Source of the DNA: Ectobius pallidus
Lineage: Eukaryota; Arthropoda; Insecta; Blattodea; Ectobiidae
Assembly: GCA_964059195.1 (NCBI GenBank)
Contig: CAXKWD010000002.1
Location: forward strand, 166,662,559-166,726,558
Length of the DNA: 64,000 bases
Reading direction: 5' to 3'
The notes under the pieces were generated by a model. That model was not told where the DNA came from. It did not search any database and saw only the letters and a list, made by a program, of their open reading frames with translations. Position numbers and translations under genes: made by a program. Positions 1-9,720 of the stretch are shown here, in pieces (the stretch's first letter is position 1; each line of letters begins with the position of its first letter).

Positions 1-463
1 CGACGCTAATGGAAGTTGGCAGGGCTGAGAATCCCGGGAAGGCATGCAGCTTCTATTATAGCGCAGAATTGTATACGATTGGAAAAAGAACAGTTTCAAC
101 TGCTTTTGCATATAAACTTATGTTTCCTCGGAAACACAAGACATTTTTGAGATTATATTGTTTATGTAAAAACAATATTTTTTATTCTTGGAGATGAAAG
201 TCGCGCAGGATTTTAGAAAAGTCGATATAAAACCATTTTATCAGCCTAGTACATAAAAACTCCCAAAAGACGAACGTCAAAACATTACATTGCGAATAAA
301 AGCGTGTACATCAACAATAAAAATGTACCATAGTTTACGAGATAACGGCTGTCGAACCGTTGAAAACGACTCACACGAAAAAAGTCGTATCGGTAAAAAT
401 AACATCTTTTTCAAATCCGCATACTCACAGCATAAAAGAAACTTTCGGAAATAAAACTAAAAT
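1..463 (+). repeat. Class A monomer (M1)
   Basis: Marked by the head CGCTAATGG, GCGCAGAATTG, TATACGATTGG, TTGTTTATG (instead of TTGTTAATG), CCCAAAAGACG, ACATTACATTGCG and AGTCGTATCGG. Other A copies start at 5556, 27685, 41103, 42493, 44809, 45734, 50364 and 59140; the last two carry an 18-bp deletion. M1 and M27 share a private CTATTATAGCG, in place of CTATTAAAGCG, which ties the two by descent. Confidence 0.88.
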
Positions 464-495
464 CGACGCTAACGGAAGTTGGCAGGGCTGAGAAT

Positions 496-510
496 CCCGG
501 GAAGGCATGC
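496..510. other. Conserved CCCGGG and GCATGC palindromes of the monomer
   Basis: CCCGGG (496-501) and GCATGC (505-510) lie 3 bp apart in the reference monomer and recur at the same place in nearly all monomers. GCATGC is missing from class T. CCCGGG is lost, and GAATTC gained, in M116 (53152-53157) and M135 (61928-61933). The sites are useful landmarks for physical mapping; no function is implied. Confidence 0.9.
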
Positions 511-553
511 AGCTTCTATTAAAGCGCAGGATTGTATAAGAGTGGAAAAAGAA

Positions 554-565
554 CAGTTTCAACTG
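554..565. repeat. Dyad 1: CAGTT / AACTG
   Basis: CAGTTTCAACTG is a perfect 5-bp inverted repeat around TC. It is present in most monomers. Class T has CATTTTCAACTG, and M80 has CAGGTTCAACTG, each of which weakens it. Confidence 0.7.
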
Positions 566-583
566 CTTTTGCATATAAACTTA

Positions 584-599
584 TGTTTCCTCGGAAACA
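584..599. repeat. Dyad 2: TGTTTCC / GGAAACA
   Basis: A perfect 7-bp inverted repeat with a 2-base spacer (TGTTTCCTCGGAAACA). In class H only the spacer differs (AC for TC), so the arms survive. Class C and T copies with GGAAACG keep six pairs. The whole element is removed by the 29-bp deletion in M35, M45 and M60. Confidence 0.75.
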
Positions 600-617
600 C
601 AAGACATTTTTGAGATT

Positions 618-641
618 ATATTGTTAATGTAAAAACAATAT
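618..641. repeat. Dyad 3: ATATTGTT / AACAATAT
   Basis: An 8-bp perfect inverted repeat around an 8-base spacer, the longest dyad in the monomer. Classes A and A' change the spacer (TTGTTTATG) and keep the arms. Classes C, F and T have AACAGTAT, which leaves a G-T mismatch. Confidence 0.72.
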
Positions 642-768
642 TTTTTATTCTTGGAGATGAAAGTCGCGCAGGATTTTAGAAAAGTCGATATAAAACCATT
701 TTATCAGACTAGTACATAAATACTACCAAGAGACGAACGTCAAAACATTTCATTGCGAATAAAAGCGT

Positions 769-791
769 GTACATCAACAATAAAAATGTAC
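769..791. repeat. Dyad 4: GTACAT / ATGTAC
   Basis: A 6-bp inverted repeat with an 11-base A-rich spacer. It is kept in most classes, shortened in K (TTTACAT) and interrupted in T (GTAACAT). It lies next to several of the inferred exchange points between monomer classes. Confidence 0.72.
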
Positions 792-806
792 CATAGTTTA
801 CGAGAT

Positions 807-824
807 AACGGCTGTCGAACCGTT
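807..824. repeat. Dyad 5: AACGG / CCGTT
   Basis: AACGGCTGTCGAACCGTT: 5-bp arms with an 8-base spacer. The arm is altered in C (AAAGG, which gives TTCGAA in the spacer), in G (CGGTT) and in K (CCGTC). Confidence 0.68.
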
Positions 825-828
825 GAAA

Positions 829-851
829 ACGACTCACACGAAAAAAGTCGT
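829..851. repeat. Dyad 6: ACGACT / AGTCGT
   Basis: A 6-bp inverted repeat with an 11-base spacer, perfect only in classes with AGTCGTATCGG (A, B, D, I). The AGTCATAT classes lose one pair. Confidence 0.66.
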
Positions 852-926
852 ATCGGTAAAAATAACATCTTTTTCAAATCCGCATACTCACAGCATAAAA
901 GAAACTTTCGGAAATAAAACTAAAAT

Positions 927-1389
927 CGACGCTAACGGAAGTTGGCAGGGCTGAGAATCCCGGGAAGGCATGCAGCTTCTATTAAAGAGCAGGATTGTAT
1001 AAGAGTGGAAAAAGAACAGTTTCAACTGCTTTTGCATATAAACTTATGTTTCCTCGGAAACGCAAGAAATTTTTGAGATTATATTGTTAATGTAAAAACA
1101 GTATCTTTTATTCTTGGAGATGAAAATCGCGCAGGATTTTAGAAAACTCGAAATAAAAACGTTTTATCAGCGTACTACATAAATCCTCCCAAATGACAAA
1201 ACGCATAACTTTTCATTGCGAATATAACCATGTACATCAACAATAAAAATGTACCATAGTTTACGAGATAAAGGCTTTCGAACCGTTGAAAACGCCTCGC
1301 ACGAAAAAAGTCATATCGGCAAAAATAACATCTTTTTCAATTCCGCACACTCACGGCATAAAGGAAACTTTCGGAAATAAAAATAAAAT
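927..1389 (+). repeat. Class C monomer (M3)
   Basis: The most divergent class. It has GAGCAGG, AACGCAAGAAATTTTTG, CAGTATC, GAAAATCGCG, ACTCGAAATAAAAACG, GCGTACTAC, AAATCCTCCCAAATGAC, AATATAACCATG, GATAAAGGCTTTCG and CACGGCATAAAGG. Other C copies start at 4168, 6481, 10647, 14348, 16633, 18948, 21233, 22622, 25863, 28610, 33237, 52198, 56363 and 60974. A sub-branch with GGAGATCAAAATCG, in place of GGAGATGAAAATCG, includes M24, M32, M42, M57, M73, M86, M114, M123 and M133. Confidence 0.88.
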
Positions 1390-1852
1390 CGACGCTTACG
1401 AAAGTTGGCATGGCTGAGAATCCCGGGAAGGCATGCAGCTTCTATAAAAGCGGAGGATTGTATAAGAGTGGAAAGAGAACAGTTTCAACTGCTTTTGCAT
1501 ATAAACTTATGTTTCCTCGGAAACACAAGACATTTTTGAGATTATATTGTTAATGTAAAAACAATATTTTTTATTCTTGGAGATGAAAGTCGCGCAGGAT
1601 TTTAGAAAAGTCGATATAAAACCATTTTATCAACCTAGTACATAAAAACTCCCAAGAGACGAACGTCAAAACATTTCATTGCGAATAAAAGCGTGTACAT
1701 CAACAATAAAAATGTACCATATTTTACGAGATAACGGCTGTCGAACCGTTGAAAACGACTCACACGAAAAAAGTCGTATCGGTAAAAATAACATCTTTTT
1801 CAAATCCGCATACTCACAGCATAAAAGAAACTTTCGGAAATAAAACTAAAAT
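1390..1852 (+). repeat. Class D monomer (M4)
   Basis: Marked by the head CTTACGAAAGTTGGCATGGC, CTATAAAAGCGGAGG, GTGGAAAGAG, GTCGATAT, ACCATATTTTACG and AGTCGTATCGG. It nearly always follows class C. Other copies start at 6944, 12496, 17096, 21696, 23085 and 29073; 36476 is a diverged copy with an E-like tail. Confidence 0.86.
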
Positions 1853-2315
1853 CGACGCTAACGGAAGTTGGCAGGGCTGAGAATCCCGGGAAGGCATGCA
1901 GCTTCTATTAAAGCACAGGATAGTATAAGAGTGGGAAAAGAACAGTTTCAACTGCTTTTGCATATAAACTTATGTTTCCTCGGAAACACAAGACATTTTT
2001 GAGATTATATTGTTAATGTAAAAACAATATTTTTTATTCTTGGAGATGAAAGTCGCGCAGGATTTTAGAAAAGTCGAAATAAAACCATTTTATCAGCCTA
2101 GTACATAAAAACTCCCAAGAGACGAACGTCATAACATTTCATTGCGAATAAAACCGTGTACATCAACAATAAAAATGTACCGTAGTTTACGAGATAACGG
2201 CTGTCGAACCGTTGAAAACGCCTCGCACGAAAAAAGTCATATCGGCAAAAATAACATCTTTTACAATTCTGCACACTCACAGCATAAAAGAAACTTTCGG
2301 AAATAAAAATAAAAT
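1853..2315 (+). repeat. Class E monomer (M5)
   Basis: Marked by AAGCACAGGATAGT, GTGGGAAAAG, GTCGAAAT, AATAAAACCG, ACCGTAGTTTACG, CCTCGCACG and CAATTCTGCACACTC. Other full copies start at 12959 and 23548. M17 (7407) and M65 (29536) have an E front joined to a C/F back. Confidence 0.85.
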
Positions 2316-2778
2316 CGACGCTTACGGAAGTTGGTAGGGCTGAGAATCCCGGGAAGGCATGCAGCTTCTATTAAAGAGCAGGATTGTATAAGAGTGGAAA
2401 AAGAACAGTTTCAACTGCTTTTGCATATAAACTTATGTTTCCTCGGAAACGCAAGAAATTTTTGAGATTATATTGTTAATGTAAAAACAGTATCTTTTAT
2501 TCTTGGAGATGAAAATCGCGCAGGATTTTAGAAAACTCGAAATAAAAACGTTTTATCAGCGTACTACATAAATCCTCCCAAATGACAAAACGCATAACTT
2601 TTCATTGCGAATATAACCATGTACATCAACAATAAAAATGTACCATAGTTTACGAGATAAAGGCCTTCGAACCGTTGAAAACGCCTCGCACGAAAAAAGT
2701 CATATGGGCAAAAATAACATCTTTTTCAATTCCGCACACTCACGGCATAAAGGAAACTTTCGGAAATAAAAATAAAGT
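2316..2778 (+). repeat. Class F monomer (M6)
   Basis: A C-like body with the head CTTACGGAAGTTGGTAGGG and, in most copies, GATAAAGGCCTTCG (creating AGGCCT), CATATGGGC (creating CATATG) and an AATAAAGTCGAC end. Other copies start at 13422, 24011 and 36013. 18022 has an AACGG head but the F back half, and 37866 has an F head with a K back half. Confidence 0.84.
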
Positions 2779-3241
2779 CGACGCTTACGAAAGTTGGCAT
2801 GGCTGAGAATCCCGGGAAGGCATGCAGCTCCTATAAAAGCGGAGGATTGTATAAGAGTGGAAAGAGAACAGTTTCAACTGCTTTTGCATATAAACTTATG
2901 TTTCCTCGGAAACACAAGACATTTTTGAGATTATATTGTTAATGTAAAAACAAAATTTTTTATTCTTGGAGATGAAAATCGCGCAGGATTTTAGAAAAGT
3001 CGAAATAAAACCATTTTATCAGCCTAGTACATAAAAACTCCCAAGAGACGAACGTCATAACATTTCATTGCGAATAAAAGCGTGTACATCAACAATAAAA
3101 ATGTACCATAGTTTACGAGATAACGGCTGTCGAACGGTTGAAAACGACTCACACGAAAACAGTCATATCGGTAAAAATAACATCTTTTTCAAATCCGCAT
3201 ACTCACAGCATAAAAGAAACTTTCGGAAATAAAAATAAAAT
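2779..3241 (+). repeat. Class G monomer (M7)
   Basis: A D-like head with CAGCTCCTATAAAAGCGG, then CAAAATTTTTTATTC, GAAAATCGCG, GTCGAAAT, GTCGAACGGTTG (the CCGTT arm of the 807-824 dyad is lost) and CGAAAACAGTC. Other copies start at 24474 and 29999. G fronts occur at 7870, 13885 and 18485. Confidence 0.83.
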
Positions 3242-3704
3242 CGACGCTAACGGAAGCTGGCAGGGCTGAGAATCCCGGGAAGGCATGCAGCTTCTATTAA
3301 AGCGCAGGATTGTATAAGATAGGAAAAAGAACAGTTTCAACTGCTTTTGCTTATAAACTTATGTTTCCACGGAAACACAAGACATTTTTGAGATTATATT
3401 GTTAATGTAAAAACAATATTTTTTATTCTTGGAGATGAAAGTCGCGCAGGATTTTAGAAAAGTCGAAATAAAACCATTTTATCAGCCTAGTACATAAAAA
3501 CTCCCAAGAGACGAACGTCATAACATTTCATTGCGAATAAAAGCGTGTACATCAACAATAAAAATGTACCATATTTTACGAGATAACGGCTGTCGAACCG
3601 TTGAAAACGACTCACACGAAAAAAGTCATATCGGTAAAAATAACATCTTTTTCAAATCCGCATACTCACAGCATAAAATAAACTTTCGGAAATAAAACTA
3701 AAAT
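3242..3704 (+). repeat. Class H monomer (M8)
   Basis: Marked by GGAAGCTGGCAGG, AAGATAGGAAAAAG, TTTCCACGGAAAC (a loop change inside the 584-599 dyad), ACCATATTTTACG, AGTCATATCGGTA and CATAAAATAAAC. The full copy is at 24937. The head alone recurs at 30462, and the back half at 13885 (M31) and 18485 (M41). Confidence 0.83.
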
Positions 3705-4167
3705 CGACGCTAACGGAAGTTGGCAGGGCTGAGAATCCCGGGAAGGCATGCAGCTTCTATTAAAGCGCAGGATTGTATAAGAGTGGAAAAAGAACAGTTT
3801 CAACTGCTTTTGCATATAAACTTATGTTTCCTCGGAAACACAAGACATTTTTGAGATTATATTGTTAATGTAAAAACAATATTTTTTATTCTTGGAGATG
3901 AAAGTCGCGCAGGATTTTAGAAAAGTCGATATAAAACCATTTTATCAGCCTAGTACATAAAAACTCCCAAGAGACGAACGTCAAAACATTTCATTGAGAA
4001 TAAAAGCGTGTACATCAACAATAAAAATGTACCATAGTTTACGAGATAACGGCTGTCGAACCGTTGAAAACGACTCACACGAAAAAAGTCGTATCGGTAA
4101 AAATAACATCTTTTTCAAATCCGCATACTCACAGCATAAAAGAAACTTTCGGAAATAAAACTAAAAT
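3705..4167 (+). repeat. Class I monomer (M9)
   Basis: Like class B but with CAGCCTAGTACATAAAAACTCCC and, usually, CATTGAGAATAAAAG. Other copies start at 10184, 25400, 32774 (with TTGCGAAT), 51735, 54974, 55900, 60511 and 63750 (partial). I fronts joined to C backs occur at 39252, 43882, 47123 and 48513. Confidence 0.84.
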
Positions 4168-4630
4168 CGACGCTAACGGAAGTTGGCAGGGCTGAGAATC
4201 CCGGGAAGGCATGCAGCTTCTATTAAAGAGCAGGATTGTATAAGAGTGGAAAAAGAACAGTTTCAACTGCTTTTGCATATAAACTTATGTTTCCTCGGAA
4301 ACGCAAGAAATTTTTGAGATTATATTGTTAATGTAAAAACAGTATCTTTTATTCTTGGAGATGAAAATCGCGCAGGATTTTAGAAAACTCGAAATAAAAA
4401 CGTTTTATCAGCGTACTACATAAATCCTCCCAAATGACAAAACGCATAACTTTTCATTGCGAATATAACCATGTACATCAACAATAAAAATGTACCATAG
4501 TTTACGAGATAAAGGCTTTCGAACCGTTGAAAACGCCTCGCACGAAAAAAGTCATATCGGCAAAAATAACATCTTTTTCAATTCCGCACACTCACGGCAT
4601 AAAGGAAACTTTCGGAAATAAAAATAAAAT

Positions 4631-5093
4631 CGACGCTAACGGAAGTTGGCAGGGCTGAGAATCCCGGGATTGGCATGCAGCTTCTATTAAAGCGCAGGAT
4701 TGTATAAGATTGGAAAAAGAACAGTTTCAACTGCTTTTGCATATAAACTTATGTTTCCTCGGAAACACAAGACATTTTTGAGATTATATTGTTAATGCAA
4801 AAACAATGTTTATTATTCTTGGAGATGAAAGTCGCGCAGGATTTTAGAAAAGTCGAAATAAAACCATTTTATCAGCCTAGTACATAAAAACTCCCAAGAG
4901 ACAAACGTCATAACATTTCATTGCGAACAAAACGTTTACATCAACAATAAAAATGTACCATAGTTTACGTTATAACGGCTGTCGAACCGTCTCAAACGCC
5001 TCACACGAAAAAAGTCATATCGGCAAAAATAACATCTTTTACAATTCCGTATACTCACACCATAAAAGAAACTTAGGGAAATAAAAATAAAAT
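4631..5093 (+). repeat. Class K monomer (M11)
   Basis: Marked by CCCGGGATTGGCATGC (a 1-bp gain), GATTGG, GAGACAAACG, GCGAACAAAACGTTTACATC (a 1-bp loss), ACGTTATAACGG, CCGTCTCAAACG, CGTATACTCACACC and AACTTAGGG. Other copies start at 14811, 19411, 26326, 33700, 39715, 48976, 52661, 57753 (no ATTGG head) and 61437. M25 (11110) is K without the ATTGG head. K fronts with L backs occur at 41566, 44345 and 47586. Confidence 0.86.
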
Positions 5094-5555
5094 CGACGCT
5101 TACGGAAGTTTGTAGGGCTGAGACTCCCGGGAAGGTGCAGCTTCTATTAAAAAGCAGGATTGTATAAGATTGGAAAAAGAACATTTTCAACTGCTTTTGC
5201 ATATAAACTTATGTTTCCTCGGAAACGCAATAAATTTTTGAGATTATATTGTTAATGTAAAAACAGTATCTTTTATTCTTGGAGATGAAAATCGCGCAGG
5301 ATTTTAGAAAAGTCGAAATAAAACCGTTTTATCAGCATACTACATAAAAACTCTCTAGAGACGAACCTCATAACATTTCATTGCGAATAAAACCGTGTAA
5401 CATCAACAATAAAAATGTACCATAGTTTACAAGATAACGGCTGTCGAACCGTTGAAAACGACTCACACGAAAAAAGTCATATCGGGAAAAATAACATCTT
5501 TTATAATTCCGCATACTCACAGCATAAAAGAAACTTTCGGAAATAAAAATAAAAT
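5094..5555 (+). repeat. Class T monomer (M12), 462 bp
   Basis: Marked by GGAAGTTTGTAGGG, GGGAAGGTGCAG (a 2-bp loss that abolishes the GCATGC site), GAACATTTTCAAC, CGCAATAAATTTTTG, GCATACTACATAAAAAC, CTCTCTAGAG and, in most copies, GTGTAACATC (a 1-bp gain that breaks the GTACAT arm). It always follows K or a K-backed monomer. Other copies start at 8333, 11572, 15274, 19874, 26789, 30923, 35551, 38328 (L back), 40178, 49439, 53124, 58215 and 61900. Confidence 0.87.
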
Positions 5556-7406
5556 CGACGCTAATGGAAGTTGGCAGGGCTGAGAATCCCGGGAAGGCAT
5601 GCAGCTTCTATTAAAGCGCAGAATTGTATACGATTGGAAAAAGAACAGTTTCAACTGCTTTTGCATATAAACTTATGTTTCCTCGGAAACACAAGACATT
5701 TTTGAGATTATATTGTTTATGTAAAAACAATATTTTTTATTCTTGGAGATGAAAGTCGCGCAGGATTTTAGAAAAGTCGATATAAAACCATTTTATCAGC
5801 CTAGTACATAAAAACTCCCAAAAGACGAACGTCAAAACATTACATTGCGAATAAAAGCGTGTACATCAACAATAAAAATGTACCATAGTTTACGAGATAA
5901 CGGCTGTCGAACCGTTGAAAACGACTCACACGAAAAATTCGTATCGGTAAAAATAACATCTTTTTCAAATCCGCATACTCACAGCATAAAAGAAACTTTC
6001 GGAAATAAAACTAAAATCGACGCTAACGGAAGTTGGCAGGGCTGAGAATCCCGGGAAGGCATGCAGCTTCTATTAAAGCGCAGGATTGTATAAGAGTGGA
6101 AAAAGAACAGTTTCAACTGCTTTTGCATATAAACTTATGTTTCCTCGGAAACACAAGACATTTTTGAGATTATATTGTTAATGTAAAAACAATATTTTTT
6201 ATTCTTGGAGATGAAAGTCGCGCAGGATTTTAGAAAAGTCGATATAAAACCATTTTATCAGACTAGTACATAAATACTACCAAGAGACGAACGTCAAAAC
6301 ATTTCATTGCGAATAAAAGCGTGTACATCAACAATAAAAATGTACCATAGTTTACGAGATAACGGCTGTCGAACCGTTGAAAACGACTCACACGAAAAAA
6401 GTCGTATCGGTAAAAATAACATCTTTTTCAAATCCGCATAGTCACAGCATAAAAGAAACTTTCGGAAATAAAACTAAAATCGACGCTAACGGAAGTTGGC
6501 AGGGCTGAGAATCCCGGGAAGGCATGCAGCTTCTATTAAAGAGCAGGATTGTATAAGAGTGGAAAAAGAACAGTTTCAACTGCTTTTGCATATAAACTTA
6601 TGTTTCCTCGGAAACGCAAGAAATTTTTGAGATTATATTGTTAATGTAAAAACAGTATCTTTTATTCTTGGAGATGAAAATCGCGCAGGATTTTAGAAAA
6701 CTCGAAATAAAAACGTTTTATCAGCGTACTACATAAATCCTCCCAAATGACAAAACGCATAACTTTTCATTGCGAATATAACCATGTACATCAACAATAA
6801 AAATGTACCATAGTTTACGAGATAAAGGCTTTCGAACCGTTGAAAACGCCTCGCACGAAAAAAGTCATATCGGCAAAAATAACATCTTTTTCAATTCCGC
6901 ACACTCACGGCATAAAGGAAACTTTCGGAAATAAAAATAAAATCGACGCTTACGAAAGTTGGCATGGCTGAGAATCCCGGGAAGGCATGCAGCTTCTATA
7001 GAAGCGGAGGATTGTATAAGAGTGGAAAGAGAACAGTTTCAACTGCTTTTGCATATAAACTTATGTTTCCTCGGAAACACAAGACATTTTTGAGATTATA
7101 TTGTTAATGTAAAAACAATATTTTTTATTCTTGGAGATGAAAGTCGCGCAGGATTTTAGAAAAGTCGATATAAAACCATTTTATCAGCCTAGTACATAAA
7201 AACTCCCAAGAGACGAACGTCAAAACATTTCATTGCGAATAAAAGCGTGTACATCAACAATAAAAATGTACCATATTTTACGAGATAACGGCTGTCGAAC
7301 CGTTGAAAACGACTCACACGAAAAAAGTCGTATCGGTAAAAATAACATCTTTTTTAAATCCGCATACTCACAGCATAAAAGAAACTTTCGGAAATAAAAC
7401 TAAAAT

Positions 7407-7869
7407 CGACGCTAACGGAAGTTGGCAGGGCTGAGAATCCCGGGAAGGCATGCAGCTTCTATTAAAGCACAGGATTGTATAAGAGTGGAAAAAGAACAGT
7501 TTCAACTGCTTTTGCATATAAACTTATGTTTCCTCGGAAACACAAGACATTTTTGAGATTATATTGTTAATGTAAAAACAATATTTTTTATTCTTGGAGA
7601 TGAAAGTCGCGCAGGATTTTAGAAAAGTCGAAATAAAACCATTTTATCAGCCTAGTACATAAAAACTCCCAAGAGACGAACGTCATAACATTTCATTGCG
7701 AATAAAACCGTGTACATCAACAATAAAAATGTACCGTAGTTTACGAGATAAAGGCTTTCGAACCGTTGAAAACGACTCGCACGAAAAAAGTCATATGGGC
7801 AAAAATAACATCTTTTTCAATTCCGCACACTCACGGCATAAAGGAAACTTTCGGAAATAAAAATAAAAT
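7407..7869 (+). repeat. Chimeric monomer M17 (E front, C/F back)
   Basis: The E mark ACCGTAG (G at 7736) is followed by the C/F mark GATAAAGG (A at 7752), so the switch lies within about 15 bp. M65 (29536) has the same structure as part of the 22-kb duplication. Confidence 0.82.
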
Positions 7870-8794
7870 CGACGCTTACGAAAGTTGGCATGGCTGAGAA
7901 TCCCGGGAAGGCATGCAGCTTCTATAAAAGCGGAGGATTGTATAAGAGTGGAAAGAGAACAGTTTCAACTGCTTTTGCATATAAACTTATGTTTCCTCGG
8001 AAACACAAGACATTTTTGAGATTATATTGTTAATGTAAAAACAAAATTTTTTATTCTTGGAGATGAAAATCGCGCAGGATTTTAGAAAAGTCGAAATAAA
8101 ACCATTTTATCAGCCTAGTACATAAAAACTCCCAACAGACGAACGTCATAACATTTCATTGCGAATAAAACCGTGTACATCAACAATAAAAATGTACCGT
8201 AGTTTACGAGATAACGGCTGTCGAACCGTTGAAAACGCCTCGCACGAAAAAAGTCATATCGGCAAAAATAACATCTTTTACAATTCCGTATACTCACACC
8301 ATAAAAGAAACTTAGGGAAATAAAAATAAAATCGACGCTTACGGAAGTTTGTAGGGCTGAGAATCCCGGGAAGGTGCAGCTTCTATTAAAAAGCAGGATT
8401 GTATAAGATTGGAAAAAGAACATTTTCAACTGCTTTTGCATATAATCTTATGTTTCCTCGGAAACGCAATAAATTTTTGAGATTATATTGTTAATGTAAA
8501 AACAGTATCTTTTATTCTTGGAGATGAAAATCGCGCAGGGTTTTAGAAAAGTCGAAATAAAACCGTTTTATCAGCATACTACATAAAAACTCTCTAGAGC
8601 CGAACCTCATAACATTTCATTGCGAATAAAACCGTGTAACATCAACAATAAAAATGTACCATAGTTTACGAGATAACGGCTGTCGAACCGTTGAAAACGC
8701 CTCGCACGAAAAAAGTCATATCGGCAAAAATAACATCTTTTACAATTCCGAACACTCACAGCATAAAAGAAACTTAGGGAAATAAAAATAAAAT

Positions 8795-9257
8795 CGACGC
8801 TAACGAAAGTTGGCAGGGCTGAGAATCCCGGGAAGGCATGCAGCTTCTATTAAAGCGCAGGATTGTATAAGAGTGGAAAAAGAACAGTTTCAACTGCTTT
8901 TGCATATAAACTTATGTTTCCTCGGAAACACAAGACATTTTTGAGATTATATTGTTAATGTAAAAACAATATTTTTTATTCTTGGAGATGAAAATCGCGC
9001 AGGATTTTAGAAAAGTCGAAATAAAACCATTTTATCAGCCTAGTACATAAAAACTCCCAAGAGACGAACGTCATAACATTTCATTGCGTATAAAACCGTG
9101 TACATCAACAATAAAAATGTACCATAGTTTACAAGATAACGGCTGTCGAACCGTTGAAAACGACTCACACGAAAAAAGTCATATCGGGAAAAATAACATC
9201 TTTTATAATTCCGCATACTTACAGCATAAAAGAAACTTTCGGAAATAAAAATAAAAA
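8795..9257 (+). repeat. Class L monomer (M20)
   Basis: Usually has the head CTAACGAAAGTTGG, then GAAAATCGCG, GTCGAAAT, TGCGTATAAAACCG, TTTACAAGATAACGG, CATATCGGGAAAAAT and TTTATAATTCCGC. It becomes very common in the right-hand third. Copies start at 34627 (diverged), 40640, 42030, 42956, 45271, 46197, 49901, 50809, 53586, 56826, 58677, 59585 and 62362. Copies with a 29-bp deletion start at 15736, 20336 and 27251. Confidence 0.84.
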
Positions 9258-9720
9258 AGACGCTAATGGAAGTTGGCAGGGCTGAGAATCCCGGGAAGGC
9301 ATGCAGCTTCTATTAAAGCGCAGGATTGTATACGATTGGAAAAAGAACAGTTTCAACTGCTTTTGCATATAAAATTATGTTTCCTCGGAAACACAAGACA
9401 TTTTTGAGATTATATTGTTTATGTAAAAACAATATTTTTTATTCTTGGAGATGAAAGTCGCGCAGGATTTTAGAAAAGTCGATATAAAACCATTTTATCA
9501 GCCTAGTACATAAAAACTCCCAAAAGACGAACGTCAAAACATTACATTGCGAATAAAAGCGTGTACATCAACAATAAAAATGTACCATAGTTTACGAGAT
9601 AACGGCTGTCGAACCGTTGAAAACGACTCACACGAAAAAAGTCATATCGGTAAAAATAACATCTTTTTGAAATCCGCATACTCACAGCATAAAATAAACT
9701 TTCGGAAATAAAACTAAAAT
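9258..9720 (+). repeat. Class A' monomer (M21)
   Basis: An A relative with GCGCAGGATTG, AGTCATATCGGTA, usually TTTTTGAAATCCGC, and CATAAAATAAAC. When it follows L, the head reads AAGACGCTAATGG (TC changed to AA). Other copies start at 9721, 32311, 38789, 43419, 46660, 48050, 51272, 54511, 55437, 60048 and 63287. Fronts only occur at 54049, 57289 and 62825. Confidence 0.83.

Larger units (their letters stand above)
464..926 (+). repeat. Reference monomer (class B, M2), 463 bp
   Basis: A good working reference. Hand count: about 163 G+C of 463 (35%) and 23 CpG. Landmarks: CCCGGG at 496-501, GCATGC at 505-510, six short dyads between 554 and 851, and the A/T-rich stretch 611-650. Class B is marked by CAGACTAGTACATAAATACTACC (given here as CAGACTAG plus AAATACTACC) near 705-727, GTCGATAT, and AGTCGTATCGG near 846. 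Other full B copies start at 6018, 16170, 17559, 20770, 22159 and 28147. The back half of M118 and M137 is also B. Confidence 0.93.
334..8170 (+). repeat. Long-range segmental duplication, copy 1
   Basis: 334-5430 matches 22029-27125 at a constant offset of 21695, and 5401-8170 matches 27530-30299 at offset 22129. The offset changes by 434 bp, exactly the length of M60. Shared rare markers include GAAGCTGGC (M8/M55), AACGGTTG (M7/M54), CAGCTCCTAT, and a CATAGTCACAG variant (M14/M62). Mismatches are few (for example 3351, 4807, 4999, 8135). Confidence 0.85.

Noticed and set aside
9..197. Plus-strand 62-codon open frame in M1 and M27 (12041-12229)
   Set aside because: Open only because CTATTATAGCG replaces CTATTAAAGCG and removes a TAA. 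The pair is explained by shared descent of the two monomers; no coding signal.
560..585. TATA-like motif GCATATAAAC in each monomer as a promoter
   Set aside because: A/T-rich sequence of this composition yields such motifs by chance and no other promoter element is evident. Satellite transcription cannot be inferred from it.
690..720. Hammerhead ribozyme core, known from some animal satellites
   Set aside because: The reverse strand of TTTTATCAGCC gives GGCTGATAAAA, which resembles the CUGAUGA box but has A for the conserved G. I find no paired GAAA box with flanking helices.
464..926. CENP-B box
   Set aside because: Checked TTCGNNNNANNCGGG and its complement around each CGGG and TTCG in the reference monomer and around ATCGGG in class L. 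No match.
4936..5202. Recurring minus-strand open frame of 84-108 codons across the K-T junction (also at 8115, 11414, 15116, 19716, 26631, 30765, 35393, 38170, 40020, 49281, 52966, 58057 and 61742)
   Set aside because: It exists only because the class-specific indels of K and T put two open stretches in frame. It tracks monomer class exactly, has no recognisable domain or start context, and is rich in Phe, Tyr and Arg as expected from A/T-rich repeat DNA. Substitutions show no sign of protein constraint. Not called as a gene.
5845..6045. Plus-strand 66-codon open frame at 5845, 27974, 45098, 54338 and 63114
   Set aside because: It depends on 1-bp losses (CGAAAAATTCG, or AACAATAAAATG) that shift the frame past a stop. 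Two unrelated indels produce it in different monomers, which argues for chance.
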